Shown: in pieces, positions 16,116 to 25,283 of the stretch
How the letters are laid out: each line of letters begins with the position of its first letter
Numbering within the stretch: the first letter of the stretch is position 1
From: an uncultured Parabacteroides sp.
GTDB taxonomy: Bacteria; Bacteroidota; Bacteroidia; Bacteroidales; Tannerellaceae
Length of the DNA: 64,000 bases
Reading direction: 5' to 3'
Assembly: GCF_905196875.1 (NCBI RefSeq)
Contig: NZ_CAJJWO010000012.1
Location: forward strand, 1-64,000
The notes under the pieces: generated by a model
Seen by the model: the letters and a program-made list of their open reading frames with translations, nothing else
What the model was told of the DNA's origin: nothing
The model's database searches: none
Program-made: the position numbers and the translations under genes

Positions 16116-18476
16116 TTAATTAATGAATAGCCTAAATTTACAGAAGAACGAACGCCCCGGCTTCTGGAGCATATAGTTATCATATAATGTATCATCAAAA
16201 AGGTTATTACACTCTAGTGAGATATTATACCGTTCCTTATTCCATGAATAAGAAAGAGTCGCTGTATGCAGATGCTGTGTCGGGATTTTCGATTTACTAT
16301 CTAATACCCCAAACCCTTCCCAAGTCAGGAAAAACCAATGCACATACTGATAATGATATCCCAGACGCAACTTGCTGTTTTTCTGGAACAGATCGCGTAA
16401 AGTGACATTCAGTTCCGCATTACTGAAGAGCCATGGACGATTCGGTACTTTATTATTATAGGAGATAGACGGCTTTCCATCTGTTTTATATTCCTGTTTA
16501 TCACGGGCATCCTGATAACTGCAATTGACTATTGCTTGCAGATAATCTTTCCAAGTATAACGAACTTCTCCCTCTACCCCTTTGATATCAACACTCGACA
16601 CATTCTCATATTGCATCATTCCTTCTGCTTCAGAGATGACAGCATGAATATAGTCTTCCACATTTCTATAAAATCCGTTTGCTTCATAATATAAAAGATG
16701 ACCGGATGCCAGACGAACTGTTCCATAGGTACCCAGATTGACATTATTACTGCTCTCCGGATTCAATTTAACATTCGGATAGATAGTTGTACCGTTACCG
16801 AGTAATTCGCGAGCCAAGGGAAGTCGTACACTGTGCTCGTAGGAAGCTTTCAATGATAATTCTTCCCAAAAAGAGTAACGTGTGCCAAGACCGTAACCTA
16901 TATTATTTTTCGTAGAAGAAGAAGGCATACTGTTAGAACCGGTAATCCAGTATAAATCTTGTTGTTGGATATCCAAATGGTTGATATAATCTTTTACAAA
17001 GAATGTGTTATCCATCTTCCCATTAAAAAACGACTGATTGTATGACAGACCTAAAATGTGTTTTGCCAATATGTCATTCGATGGTTCAAATTCGGTATCG
17101 ATCTCGTCATAACGGTCATTACCTGTACGGCTTAACAAATAATTCAAGTTCAGAGAATGATTGTTGTTAAAGCGGTAATCTAAGTTGGTACGGATAATGG
17201 TCAGCGGACGTTTATAATGACGTAACGAACGGTCACGTCCGGTAATTTCGTTTCGTGAACTATTGATGTAATCTCCATTCCAGTCATATTTACGAAATGC
17301 AGTATCGACTGTCAGTGAATGATCCCAGGTATGCGAAAGAGAGGCATTTAGTTTTAAATCTTTGATCAAAAAATCCTGTTTCAGGTAACGAGCTGAAATA
17401 TTCCAGGCATCCACCTTTCTTTCTGCCATACCATATACTTTACTTTGGATAGAACCGGTCTGCAAATCCTTATTTACTTTAGAATAAGAACCTGAAATAA
17501 AGAATGCATCCGCCCAGGATTTATTGACAAACCCGACTTCCAATTGTCCCAGAAAAGAGAAATAATCATCATGAAAACGTTTACGGTCTACCAAAACAAA
17601 ATCACGTGCACTTTCATCCCACACTTCAACATCCTTCATCTTATAGTCATTCTTCGAATAATTGACTCCGATAGTCGGTCTGATGATCAAATCAGTCTTT
17701 GAATCTACAAATTGTGCATTCAAATCAGCCTTGTGCGTATGAAAAGAACCGATACCATATGAAACATCCAGGTAATTCTTCTTCACCTCGTTAGTAATAA
17801 TGTTGATCGCGCCCCCCAACGCATCTGCTCCCAGGCTGGCAGGTACCACTCCTTTATAAATTTCGATCCGGTCGATGATATTGACAGGCAGGTTAGCTAG
17901 TGAAACACCGCTACCTTTGGCGTCCAAAGGCATTCCGTCGATAAAATAACGAACGGAGTTACCCGACATTCCGTTAATAGACAAGTCAAAGTCTGAACCG
18001 ACTCCACCTTCTTCCCGGATCTTAATGCCGGTTGTACGGTTCACCATTTCATTCAGATTCTTCAGAGTATTGATCTGTGGTTTTACATCCAACGCGTTGA
18101 CAGAAAAAGCACTTTCTTTTACCTGTTGGGTTTTCGTTTTACCGTACACTTCAACCGAATTCAGGGTTATGGAATTTTCTTCCATCGTGAAATTCATTGT
18201 CGTATTCTTACGGATATCGACAACGGTCTTTATAGTGTTGTAACCTAACAGGGTAATTATAAGGGTACGTTTGCCGGGAGTTACCGACAGTGAATAACGT
18301 CCCCGATCGTCAGTATATGTTCCCGAAGTCGTATTTTCTATAGCGACAGTTGCCAACGGAAGCGGTGTTCCATCCTTTTCCTTCACTTCGCCGGATAAAA
18401 TCACTTTATTCTGTGCCACCAGACTGGCAGGGAACAAACAAATTAATAACAGAAGTACATGTATGAAACCTCTCAT
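16116..18476 (-). CDS. TonB-dependent outer-membrane receptor (XusA-like, cobalamin-riboswitch controlled)
   Basis: The start is the ATG at 18476 (MRGFIHVLLLLICLFPASLV), giving 786 residues; the longer frame to 18527 starts with TTG and precedes the signal peptide. After the signal come a carboxypeptidase-like domain (LSGEVKEKDGTPLPLATVAIE), a plug with LNEMVNRTTGIKIREEGGVG, SVRYFIDGMPLDAKG and DRIEIYKGVVPASLGADALGG, and a barrel ending CKFRLFIN, a terminal aromatic-containing strand. Plug and barrel look like siderophore or vitamin receptors, not SusC. It imports a chelated ligand with TonB energy, passing it from the DUF4374 lipoprotein and on to the PepSY protein. The cobalamin riboswitch 146 bp upstream implies repression when B12 is plentiful, as for btuB. 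Confidence 0.93.
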   Translation of the reverse strand: MRGFIHVLLLLICLFPASLVAQNKVILSGEVKEKDGTPLPLATVAIENTTSGTYTDDRGRYSLSVTPGKRTLIITLLGYNTIKTVVDIRKNTTMNFTMEENSITLNSVEVYGKTKTQQVKESAFSVNALDVKPQINTLKNLNEMVNRTTGIKIREEGGVGSDFDLSINGMSGNSVRYFIDGMPLDAKGSGVSLANLPVNIIDRIEIYKGVVPASLGADALGGAINIITNEVKKNYLDVSYGIGSFHTHKADLNAQFVDSKTDLIIRPTIGVNYSKNDYKMKDVEVWDESARDFVLVDRKRFHDDYFSFLGQLEVGFVNKSWADAFFISGSYSKVNKDLQTGSIQSKVYGMAERKVDAWNISARYLKQDFLIKDLKLNASLSHTWDHSLTVDTAFRKYDWNGDYINSSRNEITGRDRSLRHYKRPLTIIRTNLDYRFNNNHSLNLNYLLSRTGNDRYDEIDTEFEPSNDILAKHILGLSYNQSFFNGKMDNTFFVKDYINHLDIQQQDLYWITGSNSMPSSSTKNNIGYGLGTRYSFWEELSLKASYEHSVRLPLARELLGNGTTIYPNVKLNPESSNNVNLGTYGTVRLASGHLLYYEANGFYRNVEDYIHAVISEAEGMMQYENVSSVDIKGVEGEVRYTWKDYLQAIVNCSYQDARDKQEYKTDGKPSISYNNKVPNRPWLFSNAELNVTLRDLFQKNSKLRLGYHYQYVHWFFLTWEGFGVLDSKSKIPTQHLHTATLSYSWNKERYNISLECNNLFDDTLYDNYMLQKPGRSFFCKFRLFIN

Positions 18477-18621
18477 TTCACTAAATTCATTAATTGTTTT
18501 TTTACATGCTTTCGATGAAAGAAACAATAGAACACATGAACAGGCAGAACCTCCGGTAAAGTAGATGAATGTTCTTTCTCATATGTTTTTAGCCTTATCT
18601 CCCGAAAGCTTTAAACTTGTT

Positions 18622-18799
18622 ATCTTGGCAGGTCTTCTGACTTACTCCATCTTTGAACGTCCTTCCCATTCATTGCGAACAGTGGATTGAGTCGTGCTCA
18701 AAGACTTTGGCGGAGCTTACAGCAGCGGGTCTGTTCAGGATTTACACCTGATTCCCTTTTCATCACTTTTCCGTGGAATTGGAAGCGTGACACCAAAAT
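18622..18799 (-). ncRNA. Cobalamin (B12) riboswitch
   Basis: Read on the minus strand, the core shows the conserved GGGAA...GGTG-AAATCC block (GGGAATCAGGTGTAAATCC), the following ACAGACCCGCTGCTGTAAG segment, and the B12 box AGTCAGAAGACCTGCC at 18642-18627. The closing P1 helix pairs 18793-18799 with 18622-18628 (ATTTTGG with CCAAGAT). It lies between a -7 promoter box at 18806-18813 and the TonB receptor start at 18476, so it controls the receptor / DUF4374 / PepSY operon. Binding of adenosylcobalamin or a related corrinoid is expected to shut off expression. I do not see a clear terminator after it, so control is probably at translation initiation. Confidence 0.95.
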
Positions 18800-18805
18800 C
18801 GGTTA

Positions 18806-18813
18806 CAAAGGTA
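18806..18813 (-). promoter_or_regulatory. -7 promoter box of the riboswitch transcript
   Basis: TACCTTTG on the minus strand, exact TAnnTTTG, seven bases upstream of the first base of the riboswitch P1 helix. The position agrees with a transcript that begins at the riboswitch. Confidence 0.6.
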
Positions 18814-18859
18814 CAGATTATTTTGAAACAATAGTGTATTTTTTATAATTGATCAAAGA

Positions 18860-18894
18860 TTTGTGTAAATAGAACAAACTATTCTTTACTTTTG
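18860..18894 (+). promoter_or_regulatory. Promoter of the sulfhydrylase gene
   Basis: TTTG at 18860-18863 and TACTTTTG at 18887-18894, separated by 23 bp (slightly longer than the usual 19-21). The ATG follows 36 bp later. Confidence 0.5.
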
Positions 18895-18930
18895 TCTGCA
18901 GAATATAATTACATAGCAAACATAAAAAAT

Positions 18931-20211
18931 ATGAGCAATTCATTCAAGCCTGCAACTTTGTGTGTGCAAGGTGGCTGGCAACCGAAAAAGGGAGAACCGC
19001 GTGTACTCCCTATCTATCAGAGTACTACATTCAAGTATGAAACCAGCGAACAGATGGCTAAATTGTTCGACCTGGAAGAGAGCGGTTATTTTTATACTCG
19101 TCTGCAGAATCCGACCAACGATGCCGTAGCATCCAAAATTGCTGCTTTGGAAGGTGGCGTTGCCGCCATGTTGACTTCATCAGGACAGGCTGCCAATTTC
19201 TTTGCCTGTTTCAATATTTGCGAAGCCGGCGATCATATTGTAAGTGCAACCGGTATCTATGGAGGTACATACAACTTGTTGTCCGTTACACTGAAAAAGC
19301 TGGGTATCGAATGCACTTTCATCGATCAGGATGCCAGCGAAGAAGAGATCAGTAAGGCTTTCCGTCCGAATACAAAGTTATTGTTCGGCGAAACGATCTC
19401 CAATCCGGGAGTAATGGTATTGGATATCGAAAAGTTTGCCCGTATCGCCCACACCCACGGAGTTCCTTTGATCGTCGACAACACATTTGCCACACCGATA
19501 AACTGCCGCCCGTTCGAATGGGGTGCTGATATCGTAACACATTCTACTACCAAATACATGGACGGACACGCTACCGCAGTCGGTGGTTGTATCGTCGATA
19601 GCGGAAACTTCGACTGGGAAGCGCAAGCCGACAAATACCCGGGTCTTTGCCAGCCGGACGAATCTTATCACGGACTGACTTATACAAAGACTTTCGGTAA
19701 AGCGGCCTATATTACCAAAGCGACCAGTCAGCTAATGCGTGACCTGGGGTCTATCCAGTCTCCACAGAATGCGTTCCTGCTGAATTTGGGTTTGGAAACA
19801 TTGCATTTACGTATGCCACAGCATTGTAAAAATGCATTAGCTGTTGCTAAATGGTTACAGAACTGCGATAAGGTTGCTTGGGTGAACTATCCGGATCTGG
19901 AAGGGAATAAGTATTATGACCTGACAAAGAAATATCTGCCGAACGGCTCGTGTGGTGTATTATCATTCGGCCTGAAAGGTGGCCGCGAGGTCGCTATCAA
20001 GTTTATGGATAGCCTGAAACTGGCTGCTATCGTTACTCACGTAGCAGACGCCCGTACTTGTGTGCTTCACCCGGCTAGCCATACACACCGCCAGCTGACC
20101 GACGAACAGTTGAAGGAAGCAGGTATTGCTCCAGACCTGATCCGCTTCTCTGTCGGCATCGAGTGTGCGGACGATATTATTGCGGATATCGAGCAGGCGT
20201 TGAAGCAATAA
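18931..20211 (+). CDS. metY: O-acetylhomoserine sulfhydrylase / aminocarboxypropyltransferase (PLP enzyme)
   Basis: A 426-residue PLP enzyme of the Cys/Met metabolism family. It makes homocysteine from O-acetylhomoserine and sulfide for methionine synthesis. The start is the ATG at 18931 (MSNSFKPATLCVQGGWQPKK). Visible family marks are YFYTRLQNPTNDAVASKIAA, the GGVAAMLTSSGQAA cofactor loop, LIVDNTFATPINCRPFEWGA, the PLP lysine in VTHSTTKYMDGH (about residue 208), and the C-terminal SHTHRQLTDEQL...IRFSVGIE. Gamma-synthase and gamma-lyase relatives share the fold, but the length and the YTKTFGKAAYITKATSQLMRDLG segment suit the MetY branch. It is divergent from the B12 riboswitch operon, and methionine synthesis is linked to B12 through MetH, which makes the neighbourhood suggestive. 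Confidence 0.92.
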   Translation: MSNSFKPATLCVQGGWQPKKGEPRVLPIYQSTTFKYETSEQMAKLFDLEESGYFYTRLQNPTNDAVASKIAALEGGVAAMLTSSGQAANFFACFNICEAGDHIVSATGIYGGTYNLLSVTLKKLGIECTFIDQDASEEEISKAFRPNTKLLFGETISNPGVMVLDIEKFARIAHTHGVPLIVDNTFATPINCRPFEWGADIVTHSTTKYMDGHATAVGGCIVDSGNFDWEAQADKYPGLCQPDESYHGLTYTKTFGKAAYITKATSQLMRDLGSIQSPQNAFLLNLGLETLHLRMPQHCKNALAVAKWLQNCDKVAWVNYPDLEGNKYYDLTKKYLPNGSCGVLSFGLKGGREVAIKFMDSLKLAAIVTHVADARTCVLHPASHTHRQLTDEQLKEAGIAPDLIRFSVGIECADDIIADIEQALKQ

Positions 20212-20233
20212 GAATTATTAGTTCATATAAGAT

Positions 20234-20293
20234 AACCGTATTATATGAAAGATGCTTTCCGTCAGGAATCGTCTTCTATGTAATACGGTTTTT
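20234..20293 (+). terminator. Terminator-like stem-loop after metY
   Basis: AACCGTATTA (20234-20243) pairs perfectly with TAATACGGTT (20281-20290), followed by TTT and CTA. The 37-nt interior has further weak pairing. It begins 22 bp after the metY stop. Confidence 0.65.
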
Positions 20294-20339
20294 CTATTAA
20301 ACATAATAGACTCTACTTCTTGGAGCTCTTTAAAAACAA

Positions 20340-20378
20340 AACCCCATCGACAAATAAATATCGATGGGGTTGTTTTTT
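20340..20378. terminator. Bidirectional terminator between metY and the DUF6383 gene
   Basis: AACCCCATCGA and TCGATGGGGTT form a perfect 11-bp stem with a 10-nt loop. GTTTTTT follows on the plus strand and TTTGTTTTT on the minus strand, so it can stop both convergent transcripts. Confidence 0.9.
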
Positions 20379-20535
20379 GTCCATTTTCTCCCTTCACAGG
20401 GATACTCACGGATGAACTTTATTTTATTTTTATTACTAAAATTCAGCTTCCAATCTGTTCGCCTTCACAGGCTACTCACCCTTCCCCGAAGGGAAGAGTC
20501 GAGAAGCTATTTTGTATTTAATTATTCTTTAGTTA

Positions 20536-23500
20536 TTATTTAACGATTGCTTTAACAGCAGCTTCGCCTTCAACAGCTACTACAACTACACCAGCAGGAG
20601 CAGCGATTGTAGCATCGTCAGAAGAAAGAACTGTGTTAGCGATTGTCTGACCAAGAACGTTAGCGATAGTAACTTTCTTACCAGCAGCGCCCTTGATAGT
20701 TACTGTACCGTTACCAGCAATTACACTTACAGTGTTAGTTGTGATATCTTCAGTATCAGTAGCGATTTCATCGTTAACAACGTGTTTAACATTGAAGATC
20801 AATGCGTCATCACCACCTGTTTTGATATCATCGAAGCTAGATTCGCTTTCTTTAGATAATACCAAGCAACCATTCTGCATCTTCAACCAAGCTGCTTTCT
20901 TAGGAGCAATAGCAGGTTCATTAACAGCAGCCATTGATTCAAACAAGAATGATCTATCTGCTTCAACTTCGTTTGCGGCAACCTTAGTATCCATGAAACG
21001 CATAGACCAAGTTACTAACTTATGGTTATCACCATTCAGATAATGGATGTACTTCTTGCCTGCAGGCTGTTTTGCATCAGCAGCTTTGATCGCTGCAAAG
21101 TTTACTTTGTTGTTAGCAATACCAGCGAACTCATCTTTCAGAATATATAGAGTATCCTGAACACGGATAGCATCTACGAAACCTGCACGAGTGTAACCTT
21201 TCCACTTGTAATCATCATTATTTGTAGCATAAGCAACAGAGTCTGCAAAGTTTACAAGATATTTACCTCTTTCAAATCCAGGAATTGCAGGAGCTGCGTG
21301 AACACAATGTTCAGCATCTGTAATATTACCATTTGCATCTACGTGAGGACCAGCTTCAGGACAAGCCTGTCCAGGAATAGCTGCCTGATCGCGACGTTCG
21401 ATAGAAATCAAATATTGAGGTTTGATGTAACCCTGACCACGATTTACCCAAGCAGTATCAACAATGAATGACAATCCTGAAGGAGCTTTATCACTTGTAT
21501 AAATACCTAAGAAATCAATACCTTTAACTGTGAAGTTATCATTACCTTCAATCTGAAGATATTCATTACGATAATTTTCATAGAATCTCAATGTATCAGT
21601 AGCATCACCAGCATTACCTTCAAGTGTTGCTGAATTAAAGCGTCTGTAAAGAGGAGTATTGTCCTGATCAATAGCAAAAGAAGATGTTCTTGATTCGTTC
21701 AACACTTGAACTTTCAAAATAGCAGCCAAATCATCATCTGTTACACCTGCTTTGTGTGTACCTACAGCATTATCATTTGCTTTTACAATTGCATAATAGT
21801 CAGAAGCATCAACATGATTGTTTTCTTTGAAATAGAAGCTATCAACCGGAGCAGTAAATGCACCAATTGCATATCTCTGTTCAGCAGCTTCACCCAAATA
21901 CTGGCCATTCAAAGCTACTTTATAAGAAGTTCTGTAAAGTTGAGCCAAACCAATTCTTTCTTTAGCAACTTTATCAACTGTATAACCATAAGCATATTGT
22001 CCACCTTCATTCAAATTGAAAGCTGTTTTTCCTTCCAATACAGTAAGAACTGAATCTTTTGCAGGTTTTGCAATAAACTTATCAGTTGCATATGGGTGCA
22101 GATAATTAAATGTATAAACATTCAAATTATATTTAGCATCCGGAATACTCTTATAACCCAGAGTTGAGTCGCTATAAGCTTCAGGATATTTAACTGCATC
22201 TACTTTTTCAAATGTCAATGAGTCAACAGCAGTACCAAATAAAGCAGCAGCAGTTGCATATACACTAGATCCTTCAGCTGCACTCAACTGAGTTTCCACA
22301 GTGCTTGCATTAAACTCACGGTTCGTGATAACAACAGGAGAAGTTGCACTAACTTTGTCACCTGTATTCTTTTTCAACACAACCCACTGGTAAGCAGGCA
22401 TGTGAGCCGGCATTTGTTCGGACTCCTTAACTGTTGTCCAAGCAATTGTTCCATTAAGGTGGATAGGAGCAGCTAAATACTGACCTTTTGAATTCTTGAT
22501 GAAATAAAGACCATCAGCTACAGAAGTTTTACCATTAGCTACAAGATTACAACCTTCATAACCTAACTTAACATCCGATTCTTTCTTATCAGCAATAGTT
22601 ATGATACGTACTTTACCTGCGATAAGATCCTGAACAGTAACATAGTTCTTTGCTGTTGTAGCAAGGTTTGTCAAATCAGCTGTAGTAATATTAGCAGGAG
22701 TAGCCAGAGCAGTATTCCATGTATCTGTTCCTTCAGGTTTTCTAACTACAGACTTAACCTGAATAACCAAGCTGTCAATTGAAGGGAAGTAGGTAAATGC
22801 AAACTTATATTGATCCTTCAAATCAGAAGCTTCAATTGTAGTTGCATCTGCATCAACTTCAACAGTTTCGCCAGTCTTAATAACTTTATTTATCCAATTA
22901 AAAGCTAAGAACTTGCTACCACTTGCGTTGGTATAAGCTGTATCAACACGTAAGTATTTTTTATCAGCATTTTTTACAAATACGAAATTAGCATCTGCTG
23001 AAGTTTCAGCTGTAAACTTACCATTTGTAAATGGATTAGGAACAGGAAGCTTTTCGCCCATTTCATCAGGTGTGAATGTCAACTTAACACCTTTATCAGC
23101 AGCCTGAACACCTAAAATTGTATTGATTTCATTAGCACTCAATGCGATTGCATCAGCAGTCTGAAGAGTAAACAAAGTCAATTTTGCACCAGTTGTAGCA
23201 TCTGCTGCTGCATCATTTGCGCCTAATTTCATCAAACGAACAGCGTCATTTGTACCATCTTTAACAAGGCCAATTACAGAGTCTGCTTTAAAATAAGAGT
23301 AAAGAGTTCCAGGAGTCAAACCTGTTACATACTGAGTTGAGAAAGCCCATCCTGAAATTTCTCCACCAACATAAGTAGAATCAGTAGTTGCAGTTTCTTT
23401 AGCTAAAGTAACCAAAGAAGTTCCATCATACTGAATGTCTAATCTCTGTCCAGTGAATTTGTTTGTAAAATCATAGATAGGAGCTTTACCTAATCCTTGC

Positions 23501-23730
23501 TCAGTAACTTCAACACACCAAAGTGTACTAGCTAAGTTTGCAGAAGTAACAGCAGTTTCAAGCTTCAAAGCGCCAGTATTAGTCATTGACAAATAAGCAC
23601 CATTAGCTTCCAATTGATACAACTTCTTACCATAATCTGTAGGCAAAGCTGTAACATCAGTTCCTGCTGAAGCAGACATTGCACTCAAAAGCGCAGCACC
23701 TGCCAAAAAAGTAGAAAACTTTTTGTTCAT
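20536..23730 (-). CDS. DUF6383 surface protein, first copy (S-layer-like, type IX-like C-terminus)
   Basis: A 1064-residue exported protein. The start is the ATG at 23730 (MNKKFSTFLAGAALLSAMSA). Signal peptide residues 1-24; the mature chain is rich in Ala, Thr, Asp and Lys and in beta-strand repeats. The last 70 residues (TVSVIAGNGTVTIKGAAGKK...NVLGQTIANTVLSS...VKAIVK) are nearly the same as in the proteins encoded at 47725 and 62658. They match the layout of type IX secretion sorting domains (LGQ, then GV-V-V, then a basic end), so I infer export by that system and surface attachment. The leader and 3' region are also shared with those genes. Its promoter (23834-23863) points towards the gene, so it should be expressed. 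Role inferred as surface-layer or coat protein; no enzyme motif seen. Confidence 0.8.
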   Translation of the reverse strand: MNKKFSTFLAGAALLSAMSASAGTDVTALPTDYGKKLYQLEANGAYLSMTNTGALKLETAVTSANLASTLWCVEVTEQGLGKAPIYDFTNKFTGQRLDIQYDGTSLVTLAKETATTDSTYVGGEISGWAFSTQYVTGLTPGTLYSYFKADSVIGLVKDGTNDAVRLMKLGANDAAADATTGAKLTLFTLQTADAIALSANEINTILGVQAADKGVKLTFTPDEMGEKLPVPNPFTNGKFTAETSADANFVFVKNADKKYLRVDTAYTNASGSKFLAFNWINKVIKTGETVEVDADATTIEASDLKDQYKFAFTYFPSIDSLVIQVKSVVRKPEGTDTWNTALATPANITTADLTNLATTAKNYVTVQDLIAGKVRIITIADKKESDVKLGYEGCNLVANGKTSVADGLYFIKNSKGQYLAAPIHLNGTIAWTTVKESEQMPAHMPAYQWVVLKKNTGDKVSATSPVVITNREFNASTVETQLSAAEGSSVYATAAALFGTAVDSLTFEKVDAVKYPEAYSDSTLGYKSIPDAKYNLNVYTFNYLHPYATDKFIAKPAKDSVLTVLEGKTAFNLNEGGQYAYGYTVDKVAKERIGLAQLYRTSYKVALNGQYLGEAAEQRYAIGAFTAPVDSFYFKENNHVDASDYYAIVKANDNAVGTHKAGVTDDDLAAILKVQVLNESRTSSFAIDQDNTPLYRRFNSATLEGNAGDATDTLRFYENYRNEYLQIEGNDNFTVKGIDFLGIYTSDKAPSGLSFIVDTAWVNRGQGYIKPQYLISIERRDQAAIPGQACPEAGPHVDANGNITDAEHCVHAAPAIPGFERGKYLVNFADSVAYATNNDDYKWKGYTRAGFVDAIRVQDTLYILKDEFAGIANNKVNFAAIKAADAKQPAGKKYIHYLNGDNHKLVTWSMRFMDTKVAANEVEADRSFLFESMAAVNEPAIAPKKAAWLKMQNGCLVLSKESESSFDDIKTGGDDALIFNVKHVVNDEIATDTEDITTNTVSVIAGNGTVTIKGAAGKKVTIANVLGQTIANTVLSSDDATIAAPAGVVVVAVEGEAAVKAIVK

Positions 23731-23833
23731 AATCAAAAATTTAATATTAATACTAAGTAATTCTAAGTTCTATTTAATATAAAGCCAACTCTCATCTATA
23801 TTGGCTTGCTTGTACGATCGTCAAATACTTCAG

Positions 23834-23863
23834 CAAAAGTAAGCAATAGTTTTTTATCCGCAA
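23834..23863 (-). promoter_or_regulatory. Promoter of the first DUF6383 gene (pointing towards the gene)
   Basis: On the minus strand: TTG at 23863-23861, a 19-bp spacer, and TACTTTTG at 23841-23834, ending 104 bp upstream of the ATG at 23730. The same TTG-19-TACTTTTG arrangement is found in the invertible segment at 51184-51390. Confidence 0.75.
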
Positions 23864-24067
23864 TTATTTTCACTTATTTTTTTTCTCTGTCATACCCTTT
23901 CTTATCAATTGAATAGCTTAGTTTGTACAAAAGCATAGGGTTCTATCACAAACCGCGATTCTACAAGTCTCTTATTTCAGACCGGCTTTTCGCTTTTACA
24001 TTGAATTCGCTTACTACAACAAGGAAAGAGAGAGGTTTGCAAATAGAGACGAAAGATTGCTTATATA

Positions 24068-24085
24068 TAATGTACGCATACATTA
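24068..24085. repeat. 18-bp palindrome upstream of the first DUF6383 gene
   Basis: TAATGTACGCATACATTA; the outer arms TAATGTA and TACATTA are perfect inverted repeats. A 20-bp version (TAATGTACGTGCGTACATTA) lies at 51477-51496 upstream of the second DUF6383 gene. Each copy lies 340-370 bp from its start codon, consistent with a regulator-binding site. Confidence 0.6.
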
Positions 24086-24128
24086 ATATAATACAAGAAA
24101 ATACTTGGTTTAGTATGCCACCAATCTC

Positions 24129-25283
24129 CTACAGTAAGAAATTCTTCGCCACCCTATACACCCATTGCATCGACAAACGGTGCCATACGGAAGAAGGCAT
24201 TTCTTCCATTAGCAAATCTTCGCGGAACTCGCGCAGGATCAGCCAATCTGCCTGTTTCACCCAATGACGAAAAGAGGGGTTCGGCTGGTGAGTTTCGGAT
24301 AGATGCAATAAGGCATCCAGATCGAAACGATCTGCAATCACTCCGGCTCCCGACAGAGAGGCATCGTAAGCATTGCATGCCTGCTCGATATGGGTAGGCA
24401 CCATCAATACCGGCTTGTTCAGATACATCGCCTCGCAAACAGACTCGAAGCCGGCTGTCGTTGCATAGGCTTTCGCTCCTGCCATGTACTTAACGAAACG
24501 AATATCGTTCAGTTGATGAAAAGAAAGGGTATCGTCTACTTTGGTCATTTCTTTAGCTCCTCTTTTATCCCAGAAAATATGCATCGGGACATCAGGATGT
24601 TCTGCGTGCCAAGCCTTTACTTCTTCACTAAAGCCACTATTCAACAGATACCCATGCAGATAATTTCCTTTACGCGAAGTCCTGTTCATCACTTCTTTGC
24701 GTAGCAGGGGAGGAACTACCACGATCTTATCATTCGGAACTTCCCGCATCTTCCGGAAAGACAAAGCCAGCTTCTTTGTTGCACCGATAGCCGTCACACG
24801 GGTAAAGAATTTCAACAGAGATAAAGAGACTGCATTCAATTTCGGGAAAGAAAAATCGGGATGCAGGAAAAGGTATTGGTGGGCGACACAGATCATAACG
24901 ACCTTCGGACGGGCAAAGAGATAAGTCAGTCCCGTCAGCAACTCATAGAAATTGACTACCACATCGGCTCCGGTCTCTTTGATCATCCGGTCGATATAAC
25001 GGATACTACCTAGATATTTATGTAAACGCAACAGATTATAGCCGATACTTCCCAACAAGTTTACCTGCTTGTTCTTTGCCGTAGGCAGGAAGTTCAGACT
25101 TTCAAAATCGTAGAGCGGCGCATCGATCTTCTCCGTAAAGAATTCCGGGATACGGCGGGCCGGACTTTTCCCCACCAGTACACCGACTATCTGATGTCCC
25201 TCATCCGTCAGTTTCTGACGAAGAGATAAAGCCTGGGTTAGATGTCCCCGCCCCTCTCCCTGTATGATAAATAGTATCTTCAT
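24129..25283 (-). CDS. Glycosyltransferase of the MurG/GT28-like fold
   Basis: A 384-residue GT-B type glycosyltransferase. The N-terminal MKILFIIQGEGRGHLTQALS carries the glycine-rich loop typical of this group (GEGRGH), and the C-terminal half has the sugar-nucleotide site pattern (YATTAGFESVCEAMYLNKPVLMVPTHIEQACNAYDASLSGAGV, about residues 280-325). No signal peptide or clear membrane helix; a cytoplasmic, membrane-associated enzyme is likely. Its start overlaps the stop of the metallophosphoesterase gene by 4 bp (ATGA), so the two are translationally coupled. Acceptor and donor are unknown; the pairing suggests envelope lipid or glycolipid synthesis. Confidence 0.85.
   Translation of the reverse strand: MKILFIIQGEGRGHLTQALSLRQKLTDEGHQIVGVLVGKSPARRIPEFFTEKIDAPLYDFESLNFLPTAKNKQVNLLGSIGYNLLRLHKYLGSIRYIDRMIKETGADVVVNFYELLTGLTYLFARPKVVMICVAHQYLFLHPDFSFPKLNAVSLSLLKFFTRVTAIGATKKLALSFRKMREVPNDKIVVVPPLLRKEVMNRTSRKGNYLHGYLLNSGFSEEVKAWHAEHPDVPMHIFWDKRGAKEMTKVDDTLSFHQLNDIRFVKYMAGAKAYATTAGFESVCEAMYLNKPVLMVPTHIEQACNAYDASLSGAGVIADRFDLDALLHLSETHQPNPSFRHWVKQADWLILREFREDLLMEEMPSSVWHRLSMQWVYRVAKNFLL

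Larger units (their letters stand above)
23731..24128. other. 398-bp leader region of the first DUF6383 gene
   Basis: No convincing gene. It holds a conserved start-proximal stretch (TATTAATATTAAATTT on the minus strand), a hairpin (AAGCCAA 23782-23788 with TTGGCTT 23801-23807), the promoter at 23834-23863, and an 18-bp palindrome at 24068-24085 that recurs upstream of the second DUF6383 gene. I see no long inverted repeat around the promoter, unlike the second copy. Confidence 0.6.

Noticed and set aside
20252..20521. 89-residue plus-strand ORF after metY
   Set aside because: It spans two terminator hairpins and the conserved DUF6383 3' region; no sign of a protein family.
23760..23900. Possible invertible promoter at the first DUF6383 gene
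   Set aside because: The promoter matches that of the invertible segment, and TTGACGA recurs near it. I could not find a long inverted repeat on both sides, so inversion is not supported here.
23923..24267. 114-residue plus-strand ORF before the glycosyltransferase stop
   Set aside because: It overlaps the glycosyltransferase C-terminus in antisense and runs across the 24068 palindrome. Its product has no recognisable fold or signal, so it is likely chance.
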